From contig JAILWJ010000002.1 of assembly GCA_025699025.1 (NCBI GenBank), forward strand, positions 186,001 through 250,000: 64,000 nucleotides of DNA. Reading direction: 5' to 3'. Position numbers and translations under genes: made by a program. Source of the DNA: Nitrosarchaeum sp. Its GTDB lineage: Archaea; Thermoproteota; Nitrososphaeria; Nitrososphaerales; Nitrosopumilaceae. This document shows, in pieces, positions 28,975 through 38,825 of the stretch (its first letter is position 1; every line of letters begins with the position of its first letter). The notes under the pieces are model-generated. The model made no database searches. It was not told the origin of the DNA and saw nothing but the letters and a program-made list of their open reading frames with translations.

Positions 28975-30168
28975 CTAAAAAATTTCATCAGGAACTGATG
29001 GGTTTTTCCATTTTGTTTTATATTGACTAATTGATTTGCTTGAATTAATTTTTGGATGATCCCACCAAACTTTAGGAGAACAAATTTCACCATCTAGTTT
29101 TTCAAGAATTTTAATCATCTTTTTTGAAAAATCTGGTTTTCCATATGGGTTCTTCCAATTTGACTTTTTGTTTACCATTTTATCTACTGCATCCATAATG
29201 TGAGCCATGTTTACTCCTGCTGCAATACTTGAACCAACTTCTATAGTCTCTGAACGTTCCGTGCTTATTCTCATAGTAACACATGGAACCTTAAATATAC
29301 ACGTGTCTTCTTGAACAGTACCAGAATCTGTCACACAACAAAATGCATTTTTTTCTAGTTTTGAAAACTCCAAAAACCCTACAGGTTCTAACAATTTAAT
29401 TCCCTTGGGAATTCTTAGGCCAAACTTTTTGATAGATGCTCTGGTTCTAGGATGAATTGGAAAAATAACTGGTTTCTCATATTTTTTATAAACTCCTTCT
29501 AATGCTGCCAAAATGTTTCCTAGTGGCTTTTTTACTCCTACATTTTCTGGTCTATGAGCAGTTACCAGAAAATATTTGCCTTTTGATATATTCAATTCAT
29601 CCAAAATTGTATTCTTGTCAATTTTTTCTTTAAAATTATTTAACACTTCGAAAATTGGCTTTCCAACTTGAAATATTCTATGAGGTGGTATGCCCTCTCG
29701 AATCAGATTTTTTTTTGTAGATGAGGTTGGGGTAAAAAGATAATCTGAAATACTATCTAACAAACGTCTGTTTTTCTCTTCTTGCATTCTCCAATCATAA
29801 CTTCTCATTCCTGCCTCTAAATGCGCAACTTTTATTCCCATTTTTGAGGCAACAATTCCAGATAATGCTGGATTTGCATCAGAAAAAGAAAACACAAGGT
29901 CTGGCTTTTCTTTTAACAACACCTTTTCAAATTTCTGTACAAGTTTTCCAAGCTGATGGGCCTGTGTTCCTGAACCAATTTTTAAATGATAATCTGGGTT
30001 TGGAAAGTTTAATTGTTTAAAGAATAGACCATCAAAGAAATATGAATAATGTTGCCCTGTATGAATAATTTTGAAATCAATTTTTTTTCTTTTAAACTCA
30101 TTTACTAGTGGTTGATAATTAATAATGTCTGGTCTAATTCCTAGAACAACTAGATACTTTGCTTTCAA
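28975..30168 (-). CDS. wecB: UDP-N-acetylglucosamine 2-epimerase (WecB-like)
   Basis: This 397-residue GT-B-fold epimerase has the IIHTGQHYSYFFDGLFF N-terminal motif, HLEAGMRSYDWRMQEEKNR, VTAHRPENV and VTDSGTVQEDTCIFKVPCVTMR, all classical WecB landmarks. It converts UDP-GlcNAc to UDP-ManNAc, or acts at the 2-epimerase step of UDP-FucNAc/QuiNAc routes. TTG start, first gene of the four-gene sugar cassette. Confidence 0.92.
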   Translation of the reverse strand: MKAKYLVVLGIRPDIINYQPLVNEFKRKKIDFKIIHTGQHYSYFFDGLFFKQLNFPNPDYHLKIGSGTQAHQLGKLVQKFEKVLLKEKPDLVFSFSDANPALSGIVASKMGIKVAHLEAGMRSYDWRMQEEKNRRLLDSISDYLFTPTSSTKKNLIREGIPPHRIFQVGKPIFEVLNNFKEKIDKNTILDELNISKGKYFLVTAHRPENVGVKKPLGNILAALEGVYKKYEKPVIFPIHPRTRASIKKFGLRIPKGIKLLEPVGFLEFSKLEKNAFCCVTDSGTVQEDTCIFKVPCVTMRISTERSETIEVGSSIAAGVNMAHIMDAVDKMVNKKSNWKNPYGKPDFSKKMIKILEKLDGEICSPKVWWDHPKINSSKSISQYKTKWKNPSVPDEIF

Positions 30169-30243
30169 CGACTAGATTGTTAATAGTGTGAATATATGCT
30201 TTGATTAGTAAGATAAATTAGTTCATTTAGACTTGGTTTAATA

Positions 30244-31725
30244 TTGATTTTTAAAAAAATCGCAAAAAAAGGTTTGAACATCTATAAAGACATAATGAAA
30301 ATTAAAACATCTTCATTAACATCAGTATCTGAAAAACCTGTTAAACTAGTGGGGTTTGTTAAATGTTTTAATGAAGGAAAAACGGGAAATCTGGAAAGAT
30401 GTCTAAAACATTTGTCTAGATTTTGTGATGACATTGTATTTTGCGATGACAGCTCTACTGATAATAGTTTAGAGATTGCAACAAAATATACTAAACACAT
30501 TATTGTAATGCCTGATGAATTCAAAAAAGAGCTATATCACAAGCAAAAATTACTTGAATTGGCACTTTCTCTGAATCCTGATTGGATTGTATCTTTAGAT
30601 CCTGATGAAATTTTTGACAGAGACGGAGAGTCAGGCGGAATAAGAAAATTATGTTATTATGGAGATCAACATGATATTGACTCATTCTCCTTTTTGTATT
30701 ACAATTTATGGAAAGATACAAAAAATTTTAGAACAGATGAATTATGGCTCAAAAACTGGCAACCTAAACTGTGGAAAAACACAGGAAAACTAAGATTTGA
30801 CGTTAAAGAGGGATTGCATTTAAGACAATATCCTCTCGGATTAAAAATGGATAGAAGAACTGATATCAAAATACTCCATTATGGATTTGCAACTGAAGAT
30901 CGTGTTAATAAAAAATATTCTAACTACAAATCTCTAGGTCAAACTGGATGGAGTTTAGAAAGAATAAAAGATGAAAAAACTTTGAAATTAAAACAATTTT
31001 CAAGAGATTGGTTTCCCCTTTCTACTTTGAAAATTTCTGTAATCTGTTTGATCTACAAATCCATCGGATATGCCAATTTTGTATTTGATTCATTTCAGAA
31101 ATATACAAATCTATATGATAATATCGAATTTTACTTTATTGCAAATGATCCAACTGATAAACTAATAGATTATCTTGACAAAAACCATTTTCCGTATAAA
31201 TTATTTCGCAATCAAGATCCGGAAGAATACTATCTAAAAAGAGTTTATCGTGCTTGGAATTTCGGAGGATTTGAGTCTGATAGTGATATTATAGTTTTTG
31301 TCAATTCTGATATGGCCTTTTCAAAAAATTGGCTAGAAAATTTGTTGAGAAGACTACGTGAGGATAGAATTGTAACTTGCAGATTAGTTGAATCTGGAAA
31401 ACTTCGATCTGGTAAATATGGAATAGAAAAAAATTTTGGCCAAACCTATTCCGAATTTAACGATGAAAAATTTCAAAATTTTGTAAATCACATTTCCAGA
31501 TCTGAGATAAAAGATGGTGGATTATTTATGCCCTGTGCAATATACAAAGATTCTTTCATTAAAAGTGGGGGATATCCAATAGGTAATCGTACAGAAAAAA
31601 ATGGTAATATTACACCTGGGGATAAAATTTTATTTTATGAAAAACTACTGCCTATGGGAATTAAACATTACACTGTTTTTGATAGTTTGGTTTACCATGT
31701 TCAAGAAGGGGAAATGGATTCATGA
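30244..31725 (+). CDS. Tandem-domain glycosyltransferase family 2
   Basis: This is a 493-residue protein with two GT-A-like units. The first (about 35-250) starts VGFVKCFNEG and has FCDDSSTDNS and SLDPDEIF. The second (about 255-493) starts ISVICLIYKS and has VFVNSDMAFSKNWLENLL. Two acceptor or donor activities in one chain are plausible. The start is TTG, with a TATA-like AGATAAATTA about 29 bases upstream. It overlaps the following methyltransferase gene by 4 bases. Confidence 0.82.
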   Translation: MIFKKIAKKGLNIYKDIMKIKTSSLTSVSEKPVKLVGFVKCFNEGKTGNLERCLKHLSRFCDDIVFCDDSSTDNSLEIATKYTKHIIVMPDEFKKELYHKQKLLELALSLNPDWIVSLDPDEIFDRDGESGGIRKLCYYGDQHDIDSFSFLYYNLWKDTKNFRTDELWLKNWQPKLWKNTGKLRFDVKEGLHLRQYPLGLKMDRRTDIKILHYGFATEDRVNKKYSNYKSLGQTGWSLERIKDEKTLKLKQFSRDWFPLSTLKISVICLIYKSIGYANFVFDSFQKYTNLYDNIEFYFIANDPTDKLIDYLDKNHFPYKLFRNQDPEEYYLKRVYRAWNFGGFESDSDIIVFVNSDMAFSKNWLENLLRRLREDRIVTCRLVESGKLRSGKYGIEKNFGQTYSEFNDEKFQNFVNHISRSEIKDGGLFMPCAIYKDSFIKSGGYPIGNRTEKNGNITPGDKILFYEKLLPMGIKHYTVFDSLVYHVQEGEMDS

Positions 31726-32468
31726 AAATTCATAATCTTTTTCGTATAATCAATAATCCAGAATCATTAAAAACATATATTCAAACAAGAAGTAAGGAAG
31801 AAGCAAAAAAAACACTTCAAATTAATGAACATCGAAAAAAAATGATAAAATCATGTTCTTTATCTGAACATCTACTTAATCAAAATCTCCCTATTCCAGA
31901 AATAATTGAAATTGTTTCTAAGAATACATGCATTACAAAATATCCAATTGCTTGGTATTGTTTAGTCAGACGATATAGACCTGAAATAATTGTTGAAACT
32001 GGTACAAGTATGGGTTGGTCATCATTTATGATATTAAGTGCAATCTCACAAAACAAACATGGTCATCTCTATTCCTTGGATCTTGATGATTCTGAAAATG
32101 TAAAAAATTATGGTGGTGTGGGATATCTTGTACCAGAATCTCTTCAGAAAAATTGGACACTAATAATTGGTGATACTATGAAAGAACTTGAGCCCCTTTT
32201 AATTAAATTAAAATCAATTGATATGTTCATACATGATTCTGATCATTCCTATGAACCAATGATGTTTGAATATACAACTGCATGGAATTATATTAAGAAT
32301 GGTGGAATCTTAGCCTCGGATGATATTAATCATAGTAATGCTTTTGCTGAATTCGCAAAACAATATGCAAATCAAATTTTAAATCTGACCGAATTCGAAG
32401 AAATTTCACGTAATACGGATACCCAATTTAAACGACCATGGGTAGGATATTTTTTTAAAAATATTTGA
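31722..32468 (+). CDS. SAM-dependent methyltransferase (class I, glycan-locus type)
   Basis: This is a 248-residue protein with IIVETGTSMGWSSFMIL as the SAM-binding motif I, YSLDLDD as the acidic loop, and DMFIHDSDHSYEPMMFEY followed by NGGILASDDINHSN. The pattern fits methyltransferases related to the CmcI/macrocin O-methyltransferase group. It is coupled to the tandem glycosyltransferase by a 4-base overlap, so it may methylate the sugar that enzyme adds. Confidence 0.82.
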   Translation: MKIHNLFRIINNPESLKTYIQTRSKEEAKKTLQINEHRKKMIKSCSLSEHLLNQNLPIPEIIEIVSKNTCITKYPIAWYCLVRRYRPEIIVETGTSMGWSSFMILSAISQNKHGHLYSLDLDDSENVKNYGGVGYLVPESLQKNWTLIIGDTMKELEPLLIKLKSIDMFIHDSDHSYEPMMFEYTTAWNYIKNGGILASDDINHSNAFAEFAKQYANQILNLTEFEEISRNTDTQFKRPWVGYFFKNI

Positions 32469-32470
32469 TT

Positions 32471-33367
32471 TTATTCAAGATGTTTATCTATAAAATTTTT
32501 CCAATTTTCAATAAAACTATTCATGTCTAATTTTTTCTCAAAAGCAGATTCCCTAGGATTCTTCATGTCTGGATCCCAATCCCAAAATATCCCAATTTTG
32601 GGAACCTCTATAGGAATATTACAAAACATTGCTTCAACAAGTGAGAGACCAAAGCTTTCTGTAATGCTTTTTGATACACACAAGTCTGCACAATTGTATA
32701 ATTCTGCAAGAATGTTTTGTGATATTTTATTGAAGACTACATAGTTTTTCCCATTTGATATTGGATTATCTTTTAAGACTAAAATCCAAAATTCATCCTG
32801 ATTTTTATTGATCAATTTTTTGATTTTATCAAATCCTTTTACAGGATGTTGACTACCGACAAAAATCTTTACAAACTTATTTTTTGGTATGTGGTATTTT
32901 TCTCTCATTTCAGTTTTATTCATTGGTCGAAATAACTTAGAGTCTACTCCTAATGGAATTACAGTAAACTCTCCCAATTCTTTATACATATGTGCCATGT
33001 AATTGGAATTTGTAACCCTAATACTGTTTCTCAATGATTCTTTTTGTTTTTTTAATTTATCTTGATATGTTTCTCTTCCTCTGAGTTTAGATCTTAAAAA
33101 TATTGATAACGGTTGACATTTTTTTATCATCTCAATAAATGGATCCTGTAAAAATGAAATTGTTTTATATTCTGAAAAATATCCTAAATTAGCATTTTGT
33201 AAAATTAGAGATGGTTTTAATTCATCTAATTTTTCTTTGATTGGTACTGTTAGGGAATTGGTGCTGATTCCTACTGCATTAGGTATGTTATCTCGTAATC
33301 TTGACCATATTGTCTCTTCATCTGAAACTACTCCACGAATACTGTCATTTACAATTAGAATCAACAT
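32471..33367 (-). CDS. Glycosyltransferase family 4-like
   Basis: This 298-residue protein is short for a GT-B enzyme. The C-terminal half has FVKIFVGSQHPVKGFDKI and SKSITESFGLSLVEAMFCNIPI with the E-x7-E donor motif. The N-terminal half is reduced. It is convergent with the methyltransferase, 2 bases apart. A TATA element (CCTATTTAATATAAA) lies about 25 bases upstream. It is likely part of the same glycan pathway. Confidence 0.82.
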   Translation of the reverse strand: MLILIVNDSIRGVVSDEETIWSRLRDNIPNAVGISTNSLTVPIKEKLDELKPSLILQNANLGYFSEYKTISFLQDPFIEMIKKCQPLSIFLRSKLRGRETYQDKLKKQKESLRNSIRVTNSNYMAHMYKELGEFTVIPLGVDSKLFRPMNKTEMREKYHIPKNKFVKIFVGSQHPVKGFDKIKKLINKNQDEFWILVLKDNPISNGKNYVVFNKISQNILAELYNCADLCVSKSITESFGLSLVEAMFCNIPIEVPKIGIFWDWDPDMKNPRESAFEKKLDMNSFIENWKNFIDKHLE

Positions 33368-33566
33368 CTGTATTTTTCTAGTTTATATTAAATAGGTTTG
33401 AACCAGAATTTTACACGAACACAATTACTTTTTCTAAATGTTATCTATATTTTAAAATTGATTATAGGCACCTTGCCCATTAAATTTATGCACAACTTTT
33501 ATTATTTTTAGCTGTTTTACAATCAATATACCAATATACTTTAAAATAATTTGAATAGTGATAACT

Positions 33567-34049
33567 TTGACCAAGAAAAAAAATACATTTAAAACTTTTT
33601 TTTATTTTCGAATTGGATATGCTACTTACCTTGCTTTTTTTATTGGAATCATCAATCTCCTAACAACAAGCTATTTTTTGGCTATCAAGAAAATTCCTGA
33701 CATTGTAAATATTTTCCCAACATTTGAAATCTATGTAATGACTGTAATCCTAATTGGTCTTCCATTAGTCACTTTGATTGGGTGGTTACACTTTAAACGT
33801 GTAGGAACATATTCTGCAGAATCTGCAATTGGTCAGCAAGCATTTCCTTTCAACTACAGATATCAACCAGGATACAATAAGGAAGTGTTTGGACCTGCAT
33901 ACCTCGAAATCTTAAAAATTAACAGAAAAAAACTGACTGGTGAAAAACTAACAGAAGAAGATCTAAAGAAAATTACCGATATTGAGAAAAAACTAGAAAT
34001 CTTAATTTCTGGAGGATTTGTTGGCAGGCCTCCAAAAGGAGTACTATAA
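33567..34049 (+). CDS. Two-TM membrane protein, first of a paralogous pair
   Basis: This 160-residue protein starts at TTG (MTKKKNTFKTFF), chosen because TTAAAATA lies about 25 bases upstream; a GTG three codons earlier is the alternative. Two membrane helices (about 10-35 and 50-75) are followed by a cytosolic tail with QAFPFNYRYQPGYNKEVFGPAYLEIL and a charged helix. It is not a known family to me. It is closely similar in layout to the next gene, which starts 1 base after its stop. Confidence 0.7.
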   Translation: MTKKKNTFKTFFYFRIGYATYLAFFIGIINLLTTSYFLAIKKIPDIVNIFPTFEIYVMTVILIGLPLVTLIGWLHFKRVGTYSAESAIGQQAFPFNYRYQPGYNKEVFGPAYLEILKINRKKLTGEKLTEEDLKKITDIEKKLEILISGGFVGRPPKGVL

Positions 34050-34050
34050 A

Positions 34051-34530
34051 ATGAAGAAAAACTTACCTTTTAGAGCATGGTTTTACTTTCGAACAGGCCT
34101 TTCTCAATATTTTTCATTTGTCATTGCACTAGGAAACATGTTTACAATCACATATTATCTTCTAATTGAAAACATTTCTTTTTTTGATACTATTTTTCCC
34201 AGTTTCTCCTCATATGTTATAATATCATCAATTATTGGAATTCCTTCATTAACAGTTATAGGATTTATACACATGAAAAAATCACATGCGTACAAATCTG
34301 AAGCAGACATTATCCATGAGTCATTGCCATATAATTACAAACTCATGCCTGGAATTCATAAAGAATGTCTTGCACCATTATACTTAGAATTACTTCGATT
34401 AGGAAAAAAATCACTAACTGATGAAAAAATTAGTGATGAAGAGATTAAAGAGATAGAAGCTTTGGAAATAAAACTGGAAATGTTATCCAAGGGAGGAAGT
34501 TTGCCAGAGCCTAAAAAATTTGATGAATAA
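34051..34530 (+). CDS. Two-TM membrane protein, second of the paralogous pair
   Basis: This 159-residue protein starts MKKNLPFRAWFYFRTG. It shares with its upstream neighbour the FYFRxG start, two membrane helices, the (L/F)PxNYxxxPGxxKE motif and the LTxEKxxxEExKxI tail, so the pair arose by tandem duplication. ATG 34051 is preferred because the earlier start would lie in the upstream gene. Its end overlaps the start of the next glycosyltransferase by one base. It may help assemble or anchor glycosyltransferases. Confidence 0.7.
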   Translation: MKKNLPFRAWFYFRTGLSQYFSFVIALGNMFTITYYLLIENISFFDTIFPSFSSYVIISSIIGIPSLTVIGFIHMKKSHAYKSEADIIHESLPYNYKLMPGIHKECLAPLYLELLRLGKKSLTDEKISDEEIKEIEALEIKLEMLSKGGSLPEPKKFDE

Positions 34531-35414
34531 TGAAAGTATCTATTGTAATTCCAGTATACAATACAGAAAGATATATTGAAAAATGTATCAAATCAGCTCT
34601 TAATCAAACTTATGATGATATAGAAGTCATAGTGGTAGATGATGGATCAACAGATTCTACAGCATCAATCCTCCAAAAATTTGAAAATACGATTAAAATA
34701 ATCAGCAAAAAAAATGGTGGAACTGCCTCAGCACTAAACCAAGGGATAAAAAACATGAGTGGTCAATGGTTCAAATGGTTAAGTGCTGATGACATGCTAA
34801 AAAATACTGCTGTTGAAAAACTGATTTTAGAAATAAACAATATTGGAAAAGATGCGGAAAATTTCATTTTTTATTCAAACTATGATCTTATTGATGAAAA
34901 TGATCATGTTATTGATACATTTAAAGAACCGAATCATAATTCATTAGATAGTTTTCAAAGAAACGTGATACTTTTAGATCATTTTTACGGCAACGGTACT
35001 ACTTCAATTATGCATAAATCTATTTTTGAAAAATGTGGATTATTTGATGAATATTTGGGATACAAGGACGATTATGAATTTTGGCTCAGATGTTGTATGA
35101 TATTTAATTTTAAATTACATCTTGTACCGGAAAGTCTTGCTCAATATAGAATTCATAAGGAACAATTAACAAAAAAAAGATATGATGATGCCTTAGAAAA
35201 AATCGAACAAATTAAAGCCAAAACACTCTGTAAATTATCACCAGAGATGAAATCAAAATATATGACAGCTCTGAAGAAATACCAAAAACAAAAATCACTT
35301 AAAACAAAAATTAAAAAGTTCTCTCGTACTATGTTATTTAAGACACTTCCAAAAAAAACTTCTAATAAAATATTAGAAACTTATCTAAATAAAAAGTCTA
35401 ATTATAAACAATAA
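34530..35414 (+). CDS. Glycosyltransferase family 2 (GT-A)
   Basis: This 294-residue enzyme has the canonical start VSIVIPVYNTERYIEKCIKSAL, the nucleotide-binding VVDDGSTDST, and LSADDMLK as the DxD-type metal site, with CGLFDEYLGYKDDYEFWLR as the acceptor/catalytic region. There is no membrane anchor. It is translationally coupled to the upstream membrane protein pair. It probably transfers a hexose or HexNAc to a growing glycan. Confidence 0.93.
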   Translation: MKVSIVIPVYNTERYIEKCIKSALNQTYDDIEVIVVDDGSTDSTASILQKFENTIKIISKKNGGTASALNQGIKNMSGQWFKWLSADDMLKNTAVEKLILEINNIGKDAENFIFYSNYDLIDENDHVIDTFKEPNHNSLDSFQRNVILLDHFYGNGTTSIMHKSIFEKCGLFDEYLGYKDDYEFWLRCCMIFNFKLHLVPESLAQYRIHKEQLTKKRYDDALEKIEQIKAKTLCKLSPEMKSKYMTALKKYQKQKSLKTKIKKFSRTMLFKTLPKKTSNKILETYLNKKSNYKQ

Positions 35415-35569
35415 TTATTATTTTGAATTAATTTTAATATTTTATTATGCATATTAAAAGATCTTTATCACTTGATTGTCTGGTACTATCTATTAATCAA
35501 TAATTTAATTTTGCAAGTTCATCTATTTTTAATCGCTTAAAATAATTACTGCAACATATGTCTTAAACC

Positions 35570-36481
35570 ATGAATGTTCTTATCACTGGAGGAGCAGGTT
35601 TTATAGGATCACATTTGATTCGTTATTTGAACAAACAAGGTAATTCTATTACAATCTTTGATAATTTTAGTAATTCTTCTAATGCAATAATATCAGGTTA
35701 TGATATCAAACTTATTGAGGGAGATATTCTTGATTACTCACTACTTTCAAAATCCCTAAAAAATATAGATATTGTAATTCATCTTGCAGCACAAATAAGT
35801 GTAATTGATTCTATAAAAAACCCACAACATACAATGAAAATCAATGTCATTGGAACTCAAAATGTACTTGACGCATGTCTAGAAAATAATGTCAAAAATT
35901 TTATTGCAATATCATCTGCTGCAATATTTGGAAATCAAGATACATTACTTACTGAGAATTCAAATCCTGAACCAATATCGCCATATGGGCAAAGTAAATT
36001 ATTAATGGAAAAAAGAATAATAGATTTTTCAAAAAAACACCTGCTAAATTCTATCATACTTCGATTTTTTAATCTATATGGATCAGGACAATCATCACAA
36101 TATGCAGGTGTAATAACAAAATTTCTAGAAAATATTAGAGAAAACAAACCATTAGAAATCTATGGGACTGGAAATCAAACACGTGATTTTATTCACATAG
36201 ATGATGCGATAGAATGCATACATTTGGCAATCAAACACATAAACAAAAATACTGCCAAAATCTATAACGTTGGAAGCGGAAAAAGTACTAGCATATTGGA
36301 TCTTGCTAATTTGTTATCAAAACTGTCCGGCAGGAATCTGCCCATTAACTTCAAACCAGATACTAAAGGTACTATTTTGTATAGTAAGACATCTATTGCT
36401 TTGGCAAAAAAAGAACTTGGATTTGAGCCAAAGATCTCATTACAAGCAGGACTGTCTAAATTCTTTCAATCTTATTCTTGA
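35570..36481 (+). CDS. UDP-glucose 4-epimerase-like NAD-dependent epimerase
   Basis: This is a 303-residue extended SDR with GGAGFIGSHLIRYL, VIHLAAQISV, SSAAIFG, the catalytic SPYGQSKLLME, and RFFNLYG. GalE-type specificity is likely, though other 4-epimerases and dehydratases share this pattern. A TATA-like CTTAAAATAATT lies about 25 bases upstream of the ATG. It lies between the GT2 gene and aglB and probably supplies a sugar donor for N-glycosylation. Confidence 0.88.
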   Translation: MNVLITGGAGFIGSHLIRYLNKQGNSITIFDNFSNSSNAIISGYDIKLIEGDILDYSLLSKSLKNIDIVIHLAAQISVIDSIKNPQHTMKINVIGTQNVLDACLENNVKNFIAISSAAIFGNQDTLLTENSNPEPISPYGQSKLLMEKRIIDFSKKHLLNSIILRFFNLYGSGQSSQYAGVITKFLENIRENKPLEIYGTGNQTRDFIHIDDAIECIHLAIKHINKNTAKIYNVGSGKSTSILDLANLLSKLSGRNLPINFKPDTKGTILYSKTSIALAKKELGFEPKISLQAGLSKFFQSYS

Positions 36482-36573
36482 CATATTCATCTGGCTTTAC
36501 AGGATAAAATCAATATGGATTAATGGTCTTGTATTCAAAAGAGTAATAACCACATAAGCTATCTGTTGATTTG

Positions 36574-38712
36574 ATGAGTTTTCAGTCCAATCTGTTTCGA
36601 GTCGGAAGCTTTGATTTCAGGTTGAACCATCTGTTGATAATCGGAGTTTTGGCTTTGTCATTTTCAATCTCTTTTCTTATCAGATCCCAGGCAGCAGACT
36701 ATGGATTTGAGCTAAACGAGTTTGATCCTTTCTTTAATTATAGAGCAACAGAGTTCATTCTAAACAACGGCATTGCAGAATATTTTGAATGGCATGATGA
36801 TAAGAGCTGGTATCCAAACGGAAGAGATGTCTCTGCAACGTCTCAGGTGATGCTGCACATAACAGCTGCTGTCACATACCAAATGTTTGGTGCAAACTCT
36901 AGCCTGTATGATTTTACCATATTGTTTCCAGTAGTAATTGGCTCGCTTTCAGTTGTAGTGATATTTGCCCTAGTCAGACTGTTTGGAGGAACATCTGCAG
37001 GTCTGTTTGCAGCAATGCTTTATTCAATATCTCTGCCAATCATCTTAAGGGGAACGATTGGGTGGTTCAAATCCGAACCACTGGGAATCTTTTACGGCCT
37101 GCTGGGACTGTATCTCTTTCTTAGTGGAATAAAATCACAAAACAAAAAAACTGCACTAATCAAAGTAATTTCCGCTGGAATAATTCTGAGTTTTGGGCTA
37201 GCATCATGGGGTGGAATTCAGTTTTTGATAATCCCAATTGGAATATTCATCCTTGCGCTGCCTTTTGTCAGAAAGGATCATGGATTTTTGCTCTGGAGCA
37301 TTCCACTGTTTGTAGCAACATTTCTACTTGTATCCGGTATATTTGAAAGACCAGGCCTTGATTTTGTATTTGGCTTGGGTGGGTTTTCACTGATTGTTCC
37401 AACCGCATTCTTGGTAGCATGCACATTTATTCAAAAAATCAGCAAGGACCAAAACAAAACCAGAAACGGTCTAGTTTTACTAGTTTCCATAATTCTGATA
37501 GGCTCATTTGTAATAGTAGTTAATGCCGAGTCAAACTTTTTGCCCTTGCCAAGTTTTCGTTATCTAAACGCAATCAACCCATTTTTGACATCAACAGACC
37601 CGTTGGTTGACTCTGTGGCAGAACATGCCAGTACAACACTGGTCCAGTCATTCTTCTTTCATTCTATACTGATGATCTTTGCAGGCATTGGAATCTGGAT
37701 TATCCTGAGTAAATCAAAAACCGAATATCTCCCCAATGACATGAAAGTGTTTGCTCTTGTCTTGGGAATTACCGGAGTTTATGTGAGTTCTACCTTTGTA
37801 AGATTAGAAGTATTTGCTTCCATCTCCTTGATACTTTTGTCTTCGATAAGCCTGTCAATTCTTGCCAAAGAATTCTTCAAAAACAAAGCCATTGGCAGCA
37901 AGCTTAGATTTTCTACCAGCCTTCCACTAATCTCGTTTTTTGTCATTATGGTTGTTTTGTTTATTGTACCAATGACATACCCTGCCAATGCAAACTGGGT
38001 AAGCGTGGTGGATAATCCTGCAACAATACTAAATGGCGGAACAAGCTTCCAACTTGGCACAAATGACTGGCTTGAGACACTCCAATGGATTAAAACAAAT
38101 ACTCCAACAGATTCCGTAATTGCCTCATGGTGGGATTATGGATACTGGATTACTACGATGTCAGAGAGAACCACACTGGTAGACAATGCAACACTAAGTA
38201 CCGTAAAAATTCAAAACATTGCAAAAATATTTCTCAGCAACCCCGATGAAGCCTGGCGCATGCTAAATGAAGCGGGTGCAACCCATGTAGTCATATTCAT
38301 CTCTGGTCAAAAGTTGAATGTCGAGCACGAGGGAAAGCCTCTTTACATACTGGGCGGCGGTGCTGATGAGTCAAAAAAGCAATGGTTTATGAGAATTGCT
38401 GAGGAGCCATTATCCAAATATCTTCACTCAGACGGTTTTAGTGGGACAGACTATTTCTGGAATGAAACATTACTGGGTAAAATGATGCCCTTTACCACAA
38501 TTGCATATCACAACTTCCAAAACCAACAGCAATCAGAGACATTCCAACCTGGATTTACTCCAATATTTACAAAAGAGATCAAGTATGATACAGATGGTTC
38601 TGGACCATTGAAACTAGTTTATTCCTCATCCAGCTTTAATGAAGAAAAGGTCGGACCAATGATTGGCGTCTTTGTTTATGAGGTAAATATAGACTATGCC
38701 CCATCACAATAG
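36574..38712 (+). CDS. aglB: Oligosaccharyltransferase AglB (STT3 family)
   Basis: This is a 712-residue membrane protein. The N-terminal EFDPFFNYR is the metal-binding acidic motif of the first external loop, HDDKSWYPNGRD follows, about 11-13 membrane helices span residues 15-480, and the WWDYG catalytic signature lies in the external domain near residue 525. It transfers a lipid-linked glycan to Asn-X-Ser/Thr of exported proteins such as the S-layer. I use the ATG at 36574; TTG three bases earlier is possible. Its base use is closer to core genes than the glycosyltransferases around it. Confidence 0.95.
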   Translation: MSFQSNLFRVGSFDFRLNHLLIIGVLALSFSISFLIRSQAADYGFELNEFDPFFNYRATEFILNNGIAEYFEWHDDKSWYPNGRDVSATSQVMLHITAAVTYQMFGANSSLYDFTILFPVVIGSLSVVVIFALVRLFGGTSAGLFAAMLYSISLPIILRGTIGWFKSEPLGIFYGLLGLYLFLSGIKSQNKKTALIKVISAGIILSFGLASWGGIQFLIIPIGIFILALPFVRKDHGFLLWSIPLFVATFLLVSGIFERPGLDFVFGLGGFSLIVPTAFLVACTFIQKISKDQNKTRNGLVLLVSIILIGSFVIVVNAESNFLPLPSFRYLNAINPFLTSTDPLVDSVAEHASTTLVQSFFFHSILMIFAGIGIWIILSKSKTEYLPNDMKVFALVLGITGVYVSSTFVRLEVFASISLILLSSISLSILAKEFFKNKAIGSKLRFSTSLPLISFFVIMVVLFIVPMTYPANANWVSVVDNPATILNGGTSFQLGTNDWLETLQWIKTNTPTDSVIASWWDYGYWITTMSERTTLVDNATLSTVKIQNIAKIFLSNPDEAWRMLNEAGATHVVIFISGQKLNVEHEGKPLYILGGGADESKKQWFMRIAEEPLSKYLHSDGFSGTDYFWNETLLGKMMPFTTIAYHNFQNQQQSETFQPGFTPIFTKEIKYDTDGSGPLKLVYSSSSFNEEKVGPMIGVFVYEVNIDYAPSQ

Positions 38713-38825
38713 CTTAAAATTAAAATCTTAAAAATTATTTGTCCAAATTTATCTCATCTGTTTCAATGAGACATTTTATTTTGTAGATTGATTATCTTTA
38801 TTATATTCCATATTTTCATTATGTT

